This document shows, piece by piece, positions 40,355-50,185 of a stretch of DNA of 64,000 nucleotides. The position numbers and the translations under genes are program-made. Within the stretch, counting starts at the first letter, position 1, and each line of letters begins with the position of its first letter. The stretch is from contig NZ_VTHB01000001.1 of assembly GCF_009729205.1 (NCBI RefSeq), forward strand, positions 186,001 through 250,000. The letters run 5' to 3'. The DNA is from Mycobacteroides sp. CBMA 271. GTDB lineage: Bacteria; Actinomycetota; Actinomycetes; Mycobacteriales; Mycobacteriaceae. Below the pieces are notes generated by a model. The model had not been told where the DNA came from. It saw only the letters and a program-made list of their open reading frames with translations, and did no database searches.

Positions 40355-41320
40355 GTGTTGCGACTCGAATTCACCGCGAATGACCTCGCATTGACGCGGT
40401 TTCTGCCCATGCCAGCTCCCTTGTTAGAGATGAAGTTCGCCAGCCGCGCGCTGCGGCAAGGCATTTGCACACCGTGGGGCGAACGATGGCGTTCTCACGC
40501 GCTGGCCGCCTTCCCGATATCGACGGCACCGAGACGAGCACTGGTGAACCACTTTTCGTGGTCATTGTCACCAACTGTGCTGGGCGACAATTTCGATGAG
40601 GGTATGCAGTCCATCCACGAACTGAGCCGGCAACAAGCGAACGCGGAGCTAACCGTCTTCGGGCGCGGCCCGACCGAAGGTTCCGGTGCGCCGCACTATC
40701 TCCGGCACGCCCTCGCCGGCGATCACGCGGCAAATATGGCGTTGGGGCGCATGACAACTAGCGCATACCGAGCGGTACTGGAACCATACTGGCCCGACAT
40801 CCAGGCCAACCATCAGATTGAACTTGCCAGGCAGGGCCGCTTGATGGCGCGCCACGGTGTGCGAGCCGCACTGAGCGAGCTGATCCCCGGCGCACGATGG
40901 AATGGCCACTGCCTTGAGATCGACAGTCCACAACGCCGCACCATCGCGTTGCGCGGCCGAGGCATGGTGTTGACACCCAGCGTCTTCTGGGCGGGACCAC
41001 CGCTAGTCGGCGAACTTGACGACCAGCCGGTCATCCTGGCGTATCCCACCCCCATCGATTTGCTCCTCCGTGTCGGCGAAGAATCCGACCCGCTCGCGGC
41101 CATACTCGGATCGACCCGAGCGGCTGTGCTGCGCGTGCTATCCGAGGAGCGCACCACCAGCAACATCGCCCGCGAACTCGGTATCAGCCCCGCATCTGCG
41201 TCCGAACACACCTCTGCACTGCGGCGCGCGCGGTTGGTACGCAGCCGCCGCGACGGGAAAGCCGTCATTCACGACGCCACCGCGCTGGGCCTGGACCTCA
41301 TCGACGCGAACCGCTGGTAG
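40355..41320 (+). CDS. Winged-helix (ArsR-like) regulator divergent from the NRPS
   Basis: A 321-residue protein with a long N-terminal domain of unknown type (about 1-240) and a C-terminal ArsR-like winged helix (about 245-315; TSNIARELGISPASASEHTSALRRA). This layout is shared by actinobacterial ArsR-like regulators whose N-terminal domain (DUF5937-type) is thought to sense a ligand. There are no obvious metal-binding cysteines near the HTH. The start is GTG 40355 (or TTG 40358). It is divergent from the NRPS and is the best local candidate to control it. Confidence 0.78.
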   Translation: MLRLEFTANDLALTRFLPMPAPLLEMKFASRALRQGICTPWGERWRSHALAAFPISTAPRRALVNHFSWSLSPTVLGDNFDEGMQSIHELSRQQANAELTVFGRGPTEGSGAPHYLRHALAGDHAANMALGRMTTSAYRAVLEPYWPDIQANHQIELARQGRLMARHGVRAALSELIPGARWNGHCLEIDSPQRRTIALRGRGMVLTPSVFWAGPPLVGELDDQPVILAYPTPIDLLLRVGEESDPLAAILGSTRAAVLRVLSEERTTSNIARELGISPASASEHTSALRRARLVRSRRDGKAVIHDATALGLDLIDANRW

Positions 41321-41361
41321 CTGCCACAGAAGCCGCCTCGGCAACGGTTGCGCACGTCATC

Positions 41362-41383
41362 GTTGACAACGACGGTTGTTAAC
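41362..41383. promoter_or_regulatory. Palindromic operator upstream of the second MpaB-like gene
   Basis: GTTGACAAC-GACG-GTTGTTAAC has 9-bp arms complementary at 8 of 9 positions. It ends 11 bp before the ATG at 41395, a position typical for a repressor site. It also contains TTGAC, usable as a -35. No TetR gene is adjacent, so the regulator acts from elsewhere or is the winged-helix protein just upstream. Confidence 0.6.
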
Positions 41384-41394
41384 GTTCCAATGGT

Positions 41395-42471
41395 ATGACG
41401 CGAACCGCTCCCCGGGAGGCAACGATGCCAAGCACAGCCGCACACACCGTCACATCGCGCTCGGCGGGCCTGCCGCCACGAGGCGATTCCCAAGCCCGGA
41501 TTTGGCGACGCGGAGACGGCGCCACCCCCGCGGGGCAAAGCACCGGCCCCGACGGGCATCCGGATTACGGCTACTTCGGTCCGGGCTCGGTGACCTGGAA
41601 GGTGTTCCTGCATCCCTCGGTCGCGCCGATGATCGTCCTGGTGACGGCGCTCCTGGAGGGCAGCCACGAGGGGCTGCAGGCCGTGGAGATCAATCACGAT
41701 CCGGTCTTCACCAAGAGCAAGCGCAATCAGATCGACTTCGATGACACCGTCAAACGCATTCAACGCACCGCTGGGGTCCCGATACCGATGATCTTCGGCG
41801 ACACCGCAAGTGCCGACGCCCTGGCCGCGCACCTGCGCCACTATCACCGCAACATGAAGGGCATGATCCCGGGCACCGACCGGCCCTACGACGCACAGGG
41901 CCCCGCGCTGATCCTCTTCGCACACGTGACGATCATGCATGCGGCGCTGCGGATCTACGAGAACACGCCTGCACCAGGACGTCTCATCCCCCGCCGCCTT
42001 CCCGAAGCCCAACGTGACCAGTTCTTTTCGGAGGTCAAGGCATTCGCCGAACTCATGGGCGCAGATCCCGACACGGTGCCCGTCACCTCCGATGAGGTGG
42101 CGGCGTACTACGACTCGATCGAATCCGAATACCGGATGGTGCAAGGATTCGTCCCTGGCGGTGCACGATTCGCGCTATCGGTCATCAGAAACGCGCGCGG
42201 GTTCGGCGGGCTGACGGCCGCCGCGGTGGCCGCCATCACCCTCGTCACCGCCGTACCTTCCGTTGCGGTGGTGCCGCCAAAGGTTCGCCGCCATTTGGGA
42301 ATTCCGCGAATCGCCGACCCTGTGCTGGCCATGCTGCTGCGGCTGACGCAGCCCGCGTTCCTCCCCTTCACCGTCGAGCCGATTGCCCGGCACATCTCTC
42401 GCCTGTTCATCGGCGACGACGGAATTACGTTGGGCGAGAACGCGCGCGAGCTGATGGAGCGATCCGCCTAA
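41395..42471 (+). CDS. MpaB/Lcp-like oxygenase-family protein (DUF2236), copy 2
   Basis: A 358-residue DUF2236 protein, distinct in sequence from the copy at 14755. The haem-binding-type helix is LFAHVTIMHAALRIY (about residues 173-187), preceded by a YGYFGPGSVTWKVFLHPS N-terminal block typical of the short subgroup. The C-terminal third has two hydrophobic stretches (TAAAVAAITLVTAVPSV and the region around LLRLTQPAFLPF) that may anchor it to the membrane. The start is ATG 41395, with ATG 41425 an alternative. It follows the winged-helix regulator by 74 bp in the same direction, with its own operator-like palindrome. The substrate is unknown. Confidence 0.82.
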   Translation: MTRTAPREATMPSTAAHTVTSRSAGLPPRGDSQARIWRRGDGATPAGQSTGPDGHPDYGYFGPGSVTWKVFLHPSVAPMIVLVTALLEGSHEGLQAVEINHDPVFTKSKRNQIDFDDTVKRIQRTAGVPIPMIFGDTASADALAAHLRHYHRNMKGMIPGTDRPYDAQGPALILFAHVTIMHAALRIYENTPAPGRLIPRRLPEAQRDQFFSEVKAFAELMGADPDTVPVTSDEVAAYYDSIESEYRMVQGFVPGGARFALSVIRNARGFGGLTAAAVAAITLVTAVPSVAVVPPKVRRHLGIPRIADPVLAMLLRLTQPAFLPFTVEPIARHISRLFIGDDGITLGENARELMERSA

Positions 42472-42475
42472 GACA

Positions 42476-42895
42476 TCACACGCGCAGCGCGGTGAACGGT
42501 GCAACCGGAATCATCCTGACAATGAACCACGCCACGAACACCACCAGGGTGACCGCCGGCACCCATGTTCGCATCCAGGGCGGATCCCAATCGGCTTCTC
42601 CACGCCAACGGGTGCGGGTCCACGCGACGAAGCAGACCGCGAGAAACCCCAAGGCCACCAACGCCACCGCGTTGTAGTGCAGTGCGCCCAGCAGGTTGCC
42701 GTGCATCAGCGAATAGACCATGCGCAGGCCGCCGCAGCCGGGACAGTCAAGTCCGGTGGCCGCCTTAAACGGGCAGACGGGAAACACTCCGCCGGGCGTC
42801 GTCGGGTCGGCAAACCAGATGGCCGCACAACCCGCTGCCGCCACGCCAGCTATAGCGGCGGGGGCGGCCATTCGAGAGGCGACGGTGGTGGTCAT
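42476..42895 (-). CDS. DUF2752 membrane protein
   Basis: A 139-residue integral membrane protein with the DUF2752 signature: CPFKAATGLDCPGCGGLRM followed by a short hydrophobic-aromatic segment. Three hydrophobic helices are visible (residues about 7-30, 68-88, 110-128). The conserved cysteines suggest a metal or disulfide site; the function is unknown. The ATG at 42895 is preferred over 42934, which lies in the ilvC terminator. It ends 4 bp from the convergent MpaB-like gene. It is probably transcribed by read-through past the ilvC terminator or from its own promoter. Confidence 0.85.
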   Translation of the reverse strand: MTTTVASRMAAPAAIAGVAAAGCAAIWFADPTTPGGVFPVCPFKAATGLDCPGCGGLRMVYSLMHGNLLGALHYNAVALVALGFLAVCFVAWTRTRWRGEADWDPPWMRTWVPAVTLVVFVAWFIVRMIPVAPFTALRV

Positions 42896-42933
42896 CGAGG
42901 TCCAGTATCGCCCTCGGCTGGGTTGTCCACGCA

Positions 42934-42969
42934 AAAGCCCCCGACACGCGGTGGCATGTCGGGGGCTTT
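42934..42969 (-). terminator. Strong intrinsic terminator after ilvC
   Basis: A perfect 13-bp stem (42934-42946 with 42957-42969) contains a CCCCCG run, has a 10-base loop, and is followed on the minus strand by TTTT. It lies 14 bp after the ilvC stop and ends the ilvB1-ilvN-ilvC operon. Confidence 0.9.
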
Positions 42970-42982
42970 GTGACGACTGAGA

Positions 42983-44539
<1,557 letters not shown>

Positions 44540-44543
<4 letters not shown>

Positions 44544-46384
44544 TCGTCTGCCACCAAATCATCGTCGTCGAACAGCGGCCGGATGCCCCGCGCCGCCATG
44601 ATCTCGTCATTGCTTGTGCCCGCGGCGACCATCGGCCACACCTGGGCGTCCGCACCGACGATGAAGTCGATGACCACCGGGCGATCGTTGATGGCACGCG
44701 CCTCTTCGATCACCTTGGCCACGTCTTCCTCACGCTCGCAACGCAATCCGACGCAGCCGAGCGCCTCGGCGAGCTTCACGAAATCGGGGATACGCCGGCT
44801 GTGCGTCGCCAGGTCCGTCTGCGAGTAGCGCTGCTCGTAGAACAGCGTCTGCCACTGGCGGACCATGCCGAGGTTGCCGTTATTGATCAGCGCCACCTTG
44901 ATGGGCACACCCTCGATGGCGCAGGTGGCCAGCTCCTGGTTGGTCATCTGGAAGCAACCATCACCGTCGACGGCCCACACCTCGGCCTCGGGCCGCGCCA
45001 TCTTGGCGCCCATGGCGGCGGGAACCGCGAAGCCCATGGTGCCCAGACCACCGGAGTTGAGCCAGGTCCGCGGGTTCTCGTACTTGATGAACTGCGCGGC
45101 CCACATCTGGTGCTGCCCAACGCCCGCCACGTACACCGCGTCGGGTCCGGCGATCTTGCCCAGGGTTTCGATGACGAACTCCGGGCCCAGGCTGCCGTCG
45201 TGCTGCGCGTCGTATCCCAGCGGGTACGTGTCGCGGAGGCCGCCCAGGTAGGTCCACCACTCGGACAGATCGGTCGTGGTGCCGGTGGCCCGGTCGTTCC
45301 GGATGGCTTCGATCAGCTCGCTGATGACGTTCTTCACGTCACCGACGATCGGCACATCGGCGTGGCGGTTCTTACCGATCTCGGCTGGGTCGATGTCGGC
45401 GTGAATCACCTTGGCGCCCGGGGCAAACGAGTCCAGCTGCCCCGTCACTCGATCGTCGAACCGGGCACCCAGCGTGATCAGCAGATCGCTGCGCTGCAGT
45501 GCCGCCACGGCACCGACGGTGCCGTGCATCCCGGGCATGCCCATGTGCAGCTCGTGGCTGTCGGGGAATGCGCCGCGCGCCATAAGGGTGGTGACGACGG
45601 GGATGCCGGTCAGTTCTGCGAGCTCCTTGAGCTCCGGGGATGCGTCGGCGCGGATAACTCCGCCACCGACATACAGCACCGGACGCTTGGCGGCGGCAAT
45701 GAGCCGGACCGCCTCACGCACCTGCTTACCGTGCGGTTTGGTGACGGGCTTGTAGCCGGGCAGGTAGATCTGCGGCGGCCAGCTAAAGGTGGTCTGCGCC
45801 TGCAAGACGTCCTTGGGGATGTCGACGAGAACCGCACCGGGCCGACCGCTCTGCGCGATGTAGAACGCCTCGGCGATGACCCGCGGGATGTCCTCGGCGT
45901 TGTAGACCAGGAAGTTGTGCTTCGTGATCGGCATGGTGATGCCGGAGATATCGGCTTCCTGGAAGGCGTCCGTGCCGATCATGCTCCGGCCCACCTGGCC
46001 GGTGATCGCGACCACGGGGATGGAGTCCATCTGCGCGTCGGCCAGCGGCGTAACCAGGTTCGTCGCACCCGGGCCCGAAGTGGCCATCATGACGCCGACC
46101 TTGCCGGTGGCGTGCGCGTAGCCGCTGGCCGCATGCCCCGCACCCTGCTCGTGGCGCACCAGCACGTGGCGGACCTTCGTCGAGTCGTAGAGCGGGTCGT
46201 ACACGGGCAGGACCGCACCGCCAGGAATACCGAAGATGACCTCGACGCCGAGCTCCTCGAGCGACCGCACTACCGACTGCGCGCCGCTAACGCGCTGAGG
46301 TGCGACGACGCCGGGTCGTTGCTCCGCTGGATTACCTGCAGTTGGCGCCGACCGAGGATCCGGCCGGGTAGTCGGTGCGCTCAT
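44540..46384 (-). CDS. ilvB1: Acetolactate (acetohydroxyacid) synthase large subunit
   Basis: A 614-residue ThDP enzyme. The catalytic glutamate is in [11 protein letters not shown], and the diphosphate/Mg motif runs from GDGCFQMTN to the NN after VALI. It condenses pyruvate to acetolactate and is the target of branched-chain feedback through IlvN. The N-terminal 35 residues are Pro/Thr-rich and poorly conserved. The ATG at 46384 is used; a leader peptide and attenuator lie within 170 bp upstream. Confidence 0.96.
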
Positions 46385-46433
46385 GGTGGTCTGTCCTCTT
46401 GTTGTGGCTGTACTGAAACCTATGGCAACAAAA

Positions 46434-46464
46434 AACCCCCGCCAGCGTCAGCTGTACGAGGGTT
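46434..46464 (-). terminator. Attenuator terminator in the ilvB1 leader
   Basis: On the minus strand AACCCTCG (46464-46457) pairs with CGGGGGTT (46441-46434), an 8-bp stem with one T-G wobble, and the following strand reads six Ts (46435-46430). It lies about 50 bp before the ilvB1 ATG and downstream of a leader peptide, so it is an attenuator rather than an end-of-gene terminator. The adjacent segment TCGACGCGCA (46473-46464) is the exact complement of TGCGCGTCGA in the leader peptide's last codons (46517-46508), giving a competing structure. Confidence 0.75.
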
Positions 46465-46500
46465 GCGCGTCGAGTGTGCGCGAGTTGCCTTGGACTCGGG

Positions 46501-46551
46501 CTACGCGTCGACGCGCATACCGATTACTACGAGCAAGGCTTGGTTGTTCAC
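46501..46551 (-). CDS. ilvB1 leader peptide (branched-chain attenuation)
   Basis: A 16-codon frame from GTG 46551 to TAG 46503-46501 reads VNNQALLVVIGMRVDA, with the five consecutive codons Leu-Leu-Val-Val-Ile. That is what a ribosome-mediated attenuator sensing charged Leu, Val and Ile tRNAs requires. No Shine-Dalgarno sequence is visible, but the start lies 8 bases after a TACCGT -10 element, so the mRNA may begin at the GTG (leaderless). The reading of the peptide is direct; attenuation is inferred by analogy with corynebacterial ilvBNC leaders. Confidence 0.72.
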   Translation of the reverse strand: MNNQALLVVIGMRVDA

Positions 46552-46558
46552 ACCGCGC

Positions 46559-46588
46559 ACGGTAGTCGTTTCTGGAGGTCCGAGTCAA
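46559..46588 (-). promoter_or_regulatory. Predicted ilvB1 operon promoter
   Basis: Minus-strand TTGACT (46588-46583), an 18-base spacer, then TACCGT (46564-46559). Transcription would start near 46551, the GTG of the leader peptide. The rest of the 256-bp gap between ilvB1 and cfp6 is covered by the leader; the cfp6 promoter must also lie here but I cannot place it. Confidence 0.55.
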
Positions 46589-46640
46589 ATCCCTTCCCAC
46601 CCCCGGGTTCGGCGAGTAAGACGTCAGCGAGAATGGCGGT

Positions 46641-47033
46641 ATGGCCGAAACCAAACGCACCGTGATCCGCACATCCCCGATGGCGCATTTCGTCTCCGCG
46701 TTTCTGGCCCTCGGCATCTTGAGTTTCGTCCTGTACCTGCCGGTCTTGGCGCCGCTACTGGCCATCCCGATCCTCATCTCCTATGCCATCGTCCGGTACC
46801 TCACCGCGGTCGATACCGAGTCGGTGCAGGTCCGCACGCTGACATCCACCCGGACGCTGCCATGGACGGAGATCGACGGGCTCGGCTTCGACAAGCACGC
46901 CTGGGCCGAAGCGAAGCTCACCGACGGCAGCTCGCTACGGCTGCCCGCCGTCACCTTTTCGACGCTGCCCATCCTCTCGGCGGCCAGCAATGGCCGGGTA
47001 CCAAATCCGTATGAGGGCGTCATCCGCGACTAG
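46641..47033 (+). CDS. cfp6: Cfp6-like PH-domain membrane protein
   Basis: A 130-residue protein with two hydrophobic helices (about 15-32 and 34-52) followed by a bacterial PH-like domain (ESVQVRTLTSTRTLPWTEIDGLGFD). It corresponds to Rv3004, named from culture-filtrate protein 6 of M. tuberculosis; the function is unknown. It is divergent from ilvB1, and its stop overlaps the convergent saccharopine-dehydrogenase-like stop by 4 bp. Confidence 0.85.
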   Translation: MAETKRTVIRTSPMAHFVSAFLALGILSFVLYLPVLAPLLAIPILISYAIVRYLTAVDTESVQVRTLTSTRTLPWTEIDGLGFDKHAWAEAKLTDGSSLRLPAVTFSTLPILSAASNGRVPNPYEGVIRD

Positions 47034-48244
47034 GCGACCGCACGCTCCTGCATGCCCCACGGGGCGCCGAACGTATTGAGACGTTCGAGGAACGGCAGGC
47101 TGTCGAAGGCTTCGGGCCCCAGCACCCCGGAGCCGCTCCACGCGCCCTCGGCGAGCAGTTCCAGCGCGACAACCGGGTTGACCGCGGTCTGCCACACCAC
47201 ACATTGGGCACCGTCGCGGGCCATCGTCCATTCGTTGTCGACAACGTGGTGCAGATAGACCTCACGGGGCCTGCCGTCCTTACCGGTGCCGGTGACCCAC
47301 AAACCCGCACAGGTGGCCCCGCGCATGAGATGTCCCAGGCCGGCGGGATCCGGCAGACATGCCGCCAACACGTCGCGCGGACTGACCGAGGCATTACCAA
47401 CCGATACCGGATCTGTGCTGTCCAGGCCCAGCAGATGCAGTGTGCGCAGGACGTTGATGAACTCCGCGCCGAGGCCGTATTTGAACGTCACCCGCCGGGC
47501 GTTCACCCAGCGCGGCATGAGCACCACTTCCTCGTGTTCGACGTTGACGCATTCGACGGGGCCGATGCCGCCCGGAAAGTCGAAAACCTCTGGTTCGCTG
47601 AAGGGTTCGGTGGTGAAGAAGCCCTTACCGCGTTCCCAGATCAGCGGCGGATTCAGGCACTCCTCGATAGTGGTCCAGATGGAGAACGACGGGGCGAACC
47701 GATATCCCTGCACCTCCAGGTTGGATCCGTCACGGGTGCCCAGCTCGTCGATCTCGGAGAACAGATGATCGGCGGCGTACCGTGCGAACACGTCGCTGAG
47801 ACCGGGCTCGACCCCGATGCCCACCAGCGCCAACAAACCTGCAGACTCCCACTTTTCGGTGGCGGCGAATTGTTCATCACCGAGCATCACACCCGGCAGC
47901 TCGTGGGGCTTGTCCGGATGGCGATGCGACAGGCTCATCGCCATGTCCAGGTACGTGACCCCGGCCGTGAAGCATCCCTCGAAGACGCTCATGACGAATC
48001 TGGGATCAACAGCGTTGAGCACGTGGGTGATTCGGTGTTCTCCGCACAGAGCCGTGATGTCCTGCGCCGAGGATGCATCGATTCGCGCCGCGGCGAAACG
48101 GGGGTCGCCGAGGCGATCCACCACGGTCTGCGCCCGGGCAATGTCGTAATCAGCGATCACGAGCGCCTCGAAGAATTCCCGGCGCGCCGCGATGAGCGCA
48201 GCCGCGCTGCCCACTCCCCCGGCACCAACGATGAGAATCCGCAC
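47030..48244 (-). CDS. Saccharopine dehydrogenase-family oxidoreductase
   Basis: A 404-residue NAD(P)-dependent enzyme with an N-terminal Rossmann motif (ILIVGAGGVGSAAA) and the saccharopine-reductase-type substrate domain (YLDMAMSLSHRH, GIGVEPGLSDVFARYAADHL). Relatives act on saccharopine, carboxynorspermidine or similar imino acids. It starts 2 bp after the aminotransferase stop in an Lrp-aminotransferase-SDH operon, which points to diamine or lysine degradation. The exact substrate is open; carboxy-amino conjugates of putrescine or lysine are reasonable guesses only. Confidence 0.8.
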   Translation of the reverse strand: MRILIVGAGGVGSAAALIAARREFFEALVIADYDIARAQTVVDRLGDPRFAAARIDASSAQDITALCGEHRITHVLNAVDPRFVMSVFEGCFTAGVTYLDMAMSLSHRHPDKPHELPGVMLGDEQFAATEKWESAGLLALVGIGVEPGLSDVFARYAADHLFSEIDELGTRDGSNLEVQGYRFAPSFSIWTTIEECLNPPLIWERGKGFFTTEPFSEPEVFDFPGGIGPVECVNVEHEEVVLMPRWVNARRVTFKYGLGAEFINVLRTLHLLGLDSTDPVSVGNASVSPRDVLAACLPDPAGLGHLMRGATCAGLWVTGTGKDGRPREVYLHHVVDNEWTMARDGAQCVVWQTAVNPVVALELLAEGAWSGSGVLGPEAFDSLPFLERLNTFGAPWGMQERAVA

Positions 48245-48246
48245 GG

Positions 48247-49605
48247 CTACAACCGGTTCCAGGCCTCGGTGAGTACCCCGCGCAGGATCTCCTCGATCGC
48301 GTCGAACTCACGGGGACCGGAAATCAGCGGTGGCGCAAGCTGAATCACCGGATCGCCACGGTCGTCGGCCCGGCAGTACAGACCGGCCTCCCACAGTGCG
48401 CCGGATAAGAAGCCACGCAGTAATCTTTCGCTTTCTTCGCCGCCGAACGTCTCCTTGGTCTTCTTATCTTTGACCAGCTCAATTCCGTAGAAGTACCCCT
48501 CACCGCGCACGTCACCGACGATCGGTAGGTCGCGGAGCTTTTCCAGGGTCGCGCGGAACACCGGGGCGTTCTCACGCACCCGATCGTTCAGCCCTTCCCG
48601 TTCGAAGATGTCGAGATTGGCCAGCGCCACCGCCGCCGAAACGGGGTGTCCACCAAAGGTATAGCCATGAGGGAACGTGGTCTTGCCGTCGTTGAACGGC
48701 TCGAAGAGCCTGTCGCTGGCGATCATCGCGCCGATCGGCGAGTATCCGGATGTCATACCCTTGGCACAGGTGATGATGTCCGGCACGTACCCGAAATCGT
48801 CACAGGCGAACATCGAACCGATGCGACCGAACGCGCAGATCACCTCGTCGGACACCAGCAGCACGTCGTACTCGTCACAGATTTCGCGCACCCGCTCGAA
48901 GTAGCCGGGCGGTGGCGGGAAACAGCCACCCGCATTCTGCACGGGCTCAAGAAAGACAGCGCACACCGTCTCCGGCCCCTCGAACTCGATGGCCTCGGCA
49001 ATACGGTCGGCGCAGTAGCGCCCAAATACCTTGGCGTCGTGCGCATATGGCTCCGGTGCACGATAGAAGTTGGTATTCGGCGCGCGGAAACCGCCCGGTG
49101 TCAATGGTTCGAACGGCGCCTTGAACGCGGGTAAGCCGGTGATGGCCAGCGCCCCCTGCGGGGTGCCGTGATAGGCGATCGCACGTGAAACCACCTTGTG
49201 CTTGCCGGGTTTCCCGGTCAGCTTGAAGAACTGCTTGGCCAGTTTCCAGGCGCTTTCCACGGCTTCGCCCCCGCCCGTGGTGAAGAAGACCCGGTTAAGG
49301 TCGCCGGGTGCGTACCCGGCGATACGCTCGGCCAGCTCGATCGCCGGCGGGGTGGCGTAGGACCACAGCGGGAAGAAAGCAAGCGTCTCGGCCTGCCGCG
49401 CCGCGGCCTGCGCAAGTTCGGCGCGGCCATGACCGACCTGCACCACAAACAGGCCGGATAGACCGTCGAGATAGCTCTTGCCGTTCGAGTCCCAAATGGT
49501 GACACCCTCACCACGGGTGATGATCGGCGGCACGACGCCCTCGCCGTGTCGCGCGAAGTGTCCCCACAGGTGGCGGGAGGCCTTAGTTTCCAGTTCGACG
49601 CTCAC
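48247..49605 (-). CDS. Class III (omega) aminotransferase, probable diamine:pyruvate type
   Basis: A 452-residue fold type I PLP enzyme. FTTGGGEAVESAWK binds the cofactor phosphate, LVSDEVICAFGRIG holds the PLP aspartate, and CAKGMTSGYSPIGA carries the Schiff-base lysine. It most resembles putrescine or beta-alanine:pyruvate transaminases rather than lysine 6-aminotransferase. The GTG at 49605 overlaps the Lrp stop (GTGA), so an upstream ATG at 49617 is less likely. With the divergent aldehyde dehydrogenase it could turn putrescine or cadaverine into the omega-amino acid. Confidence 0.87.
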   Translation of the reverse strand: MSVELETKASRHLWGHFARHGEGVVPPIITRGEGVTIWDSNGKSYLDGLSGLFVVQVGHGRAELAQAAARQAETLAFFPLWSYATPPAIELAERIAGYAPGDLNRVFFTTGGGEAVESAWKLAKQFFKLTGKPGKHKVVSRAIAYHGTPQGALAITGLPAFKAPFEPLTPGGFRAPNTNFYRAPEPYAHDAKVFGRYCADRIAEAIEFEGPETVCAVFLEPVQNAGGCFPPPPGYFERVREICDEYDVLLVSDEVICAFGRIGSMFACDDFGYVPDIITCAKGMTSGYSPIGAMIASDRLFEPFNDGKTTFPHGYTFGGHPVSAAVALANLDIFEREGLNDRVRENAPVFRATLEKLRDLPIVGDVRGEGYFYGIELVKDKKTKETFGGEESERLLRGFLSGALWEAGLYCRADDRGDPVIQLAPPLISGPREFDAIEEILRGVLTEAWNRL

Positions 49606-50108
49606 CGCGTACCCCAATTATATTGCTGTTTAACTAATTTCAGATAGACCAGGGTCTCCGTGGAGGTGACCCCCGGCACCGCGCGGATCTGCTTGTTCAG
49701 CAGGCTCAACAGGTCGTCGTCGTCCTCGCAGACGACCTCGACGATCGCGTCGAAAGTCCCGGCGGTCAGCACGACGTAGTCGACGGCGTCCAGTTCCGCC
49801 AACCGATCGGCGACCTCGGTCGTGTCACCGGAACATTTGATGCCGATCATGGCCTGGCGCGCGAACCCGAGTTGCATGGGATCGGTGACCGCCACGATCT
49901 GCATGACGCCGGCGTCGATCATCCGTTGCACGCGTTGGCGCACCGCAGCCTCCGAGAGGCCCACCGACTTACCGATGGTCGCGTACGGGCGCCGCCCGTC
50001 CTGCTGAAGCTCCTCGACGATCGCCTTGGAAACGTCGTCGAGCTGGAATGCCGGGGAGCCGCTACCCGGGTCGGCGACCCGGAGCAGGCGTCGTGTTGTG
50101 TTGGCCAC
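49602..50108 (-). CDS. Lrp/AsnC-family regulator
   Basis: A 168-residue regulator with an N-terminal HTH (ATIGKSVGLSEAAVRQRVQRM) and a C-terminal RAM effector domain (GTFDAIVEVVCEDDDDLLSLL). It overlaps the aminotransferase by 4 bp and is divergent from the aldehyde dehydrogenase across 77 bp, an arrangement typical of a local activator responding to an amino acid or amine. Confidence 0.92.
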   Translation of the reverse strand: MANTTRRLLRVADPGSGSPAFQLDDVSKAIVEELQQDGRRPYATIGKSVGLSEAAVRQRVQRMIDAGVMQIVAVTDPMQLGFARQAMIGIKCSGDTTEVADRLAELDAVDYVVLTAGTFDAIVEVVCEDDDDLLSLLNKQIRAVPGVTSTETLVYLKLVKQQYNWGTR

Positions 50109-50185
50109 GGGGTCGATTGTGCACGGATTCCATCGCTTCTTGCAATGATTTACGACGAATTAGCACTGAGGATGGGTGATAGACG

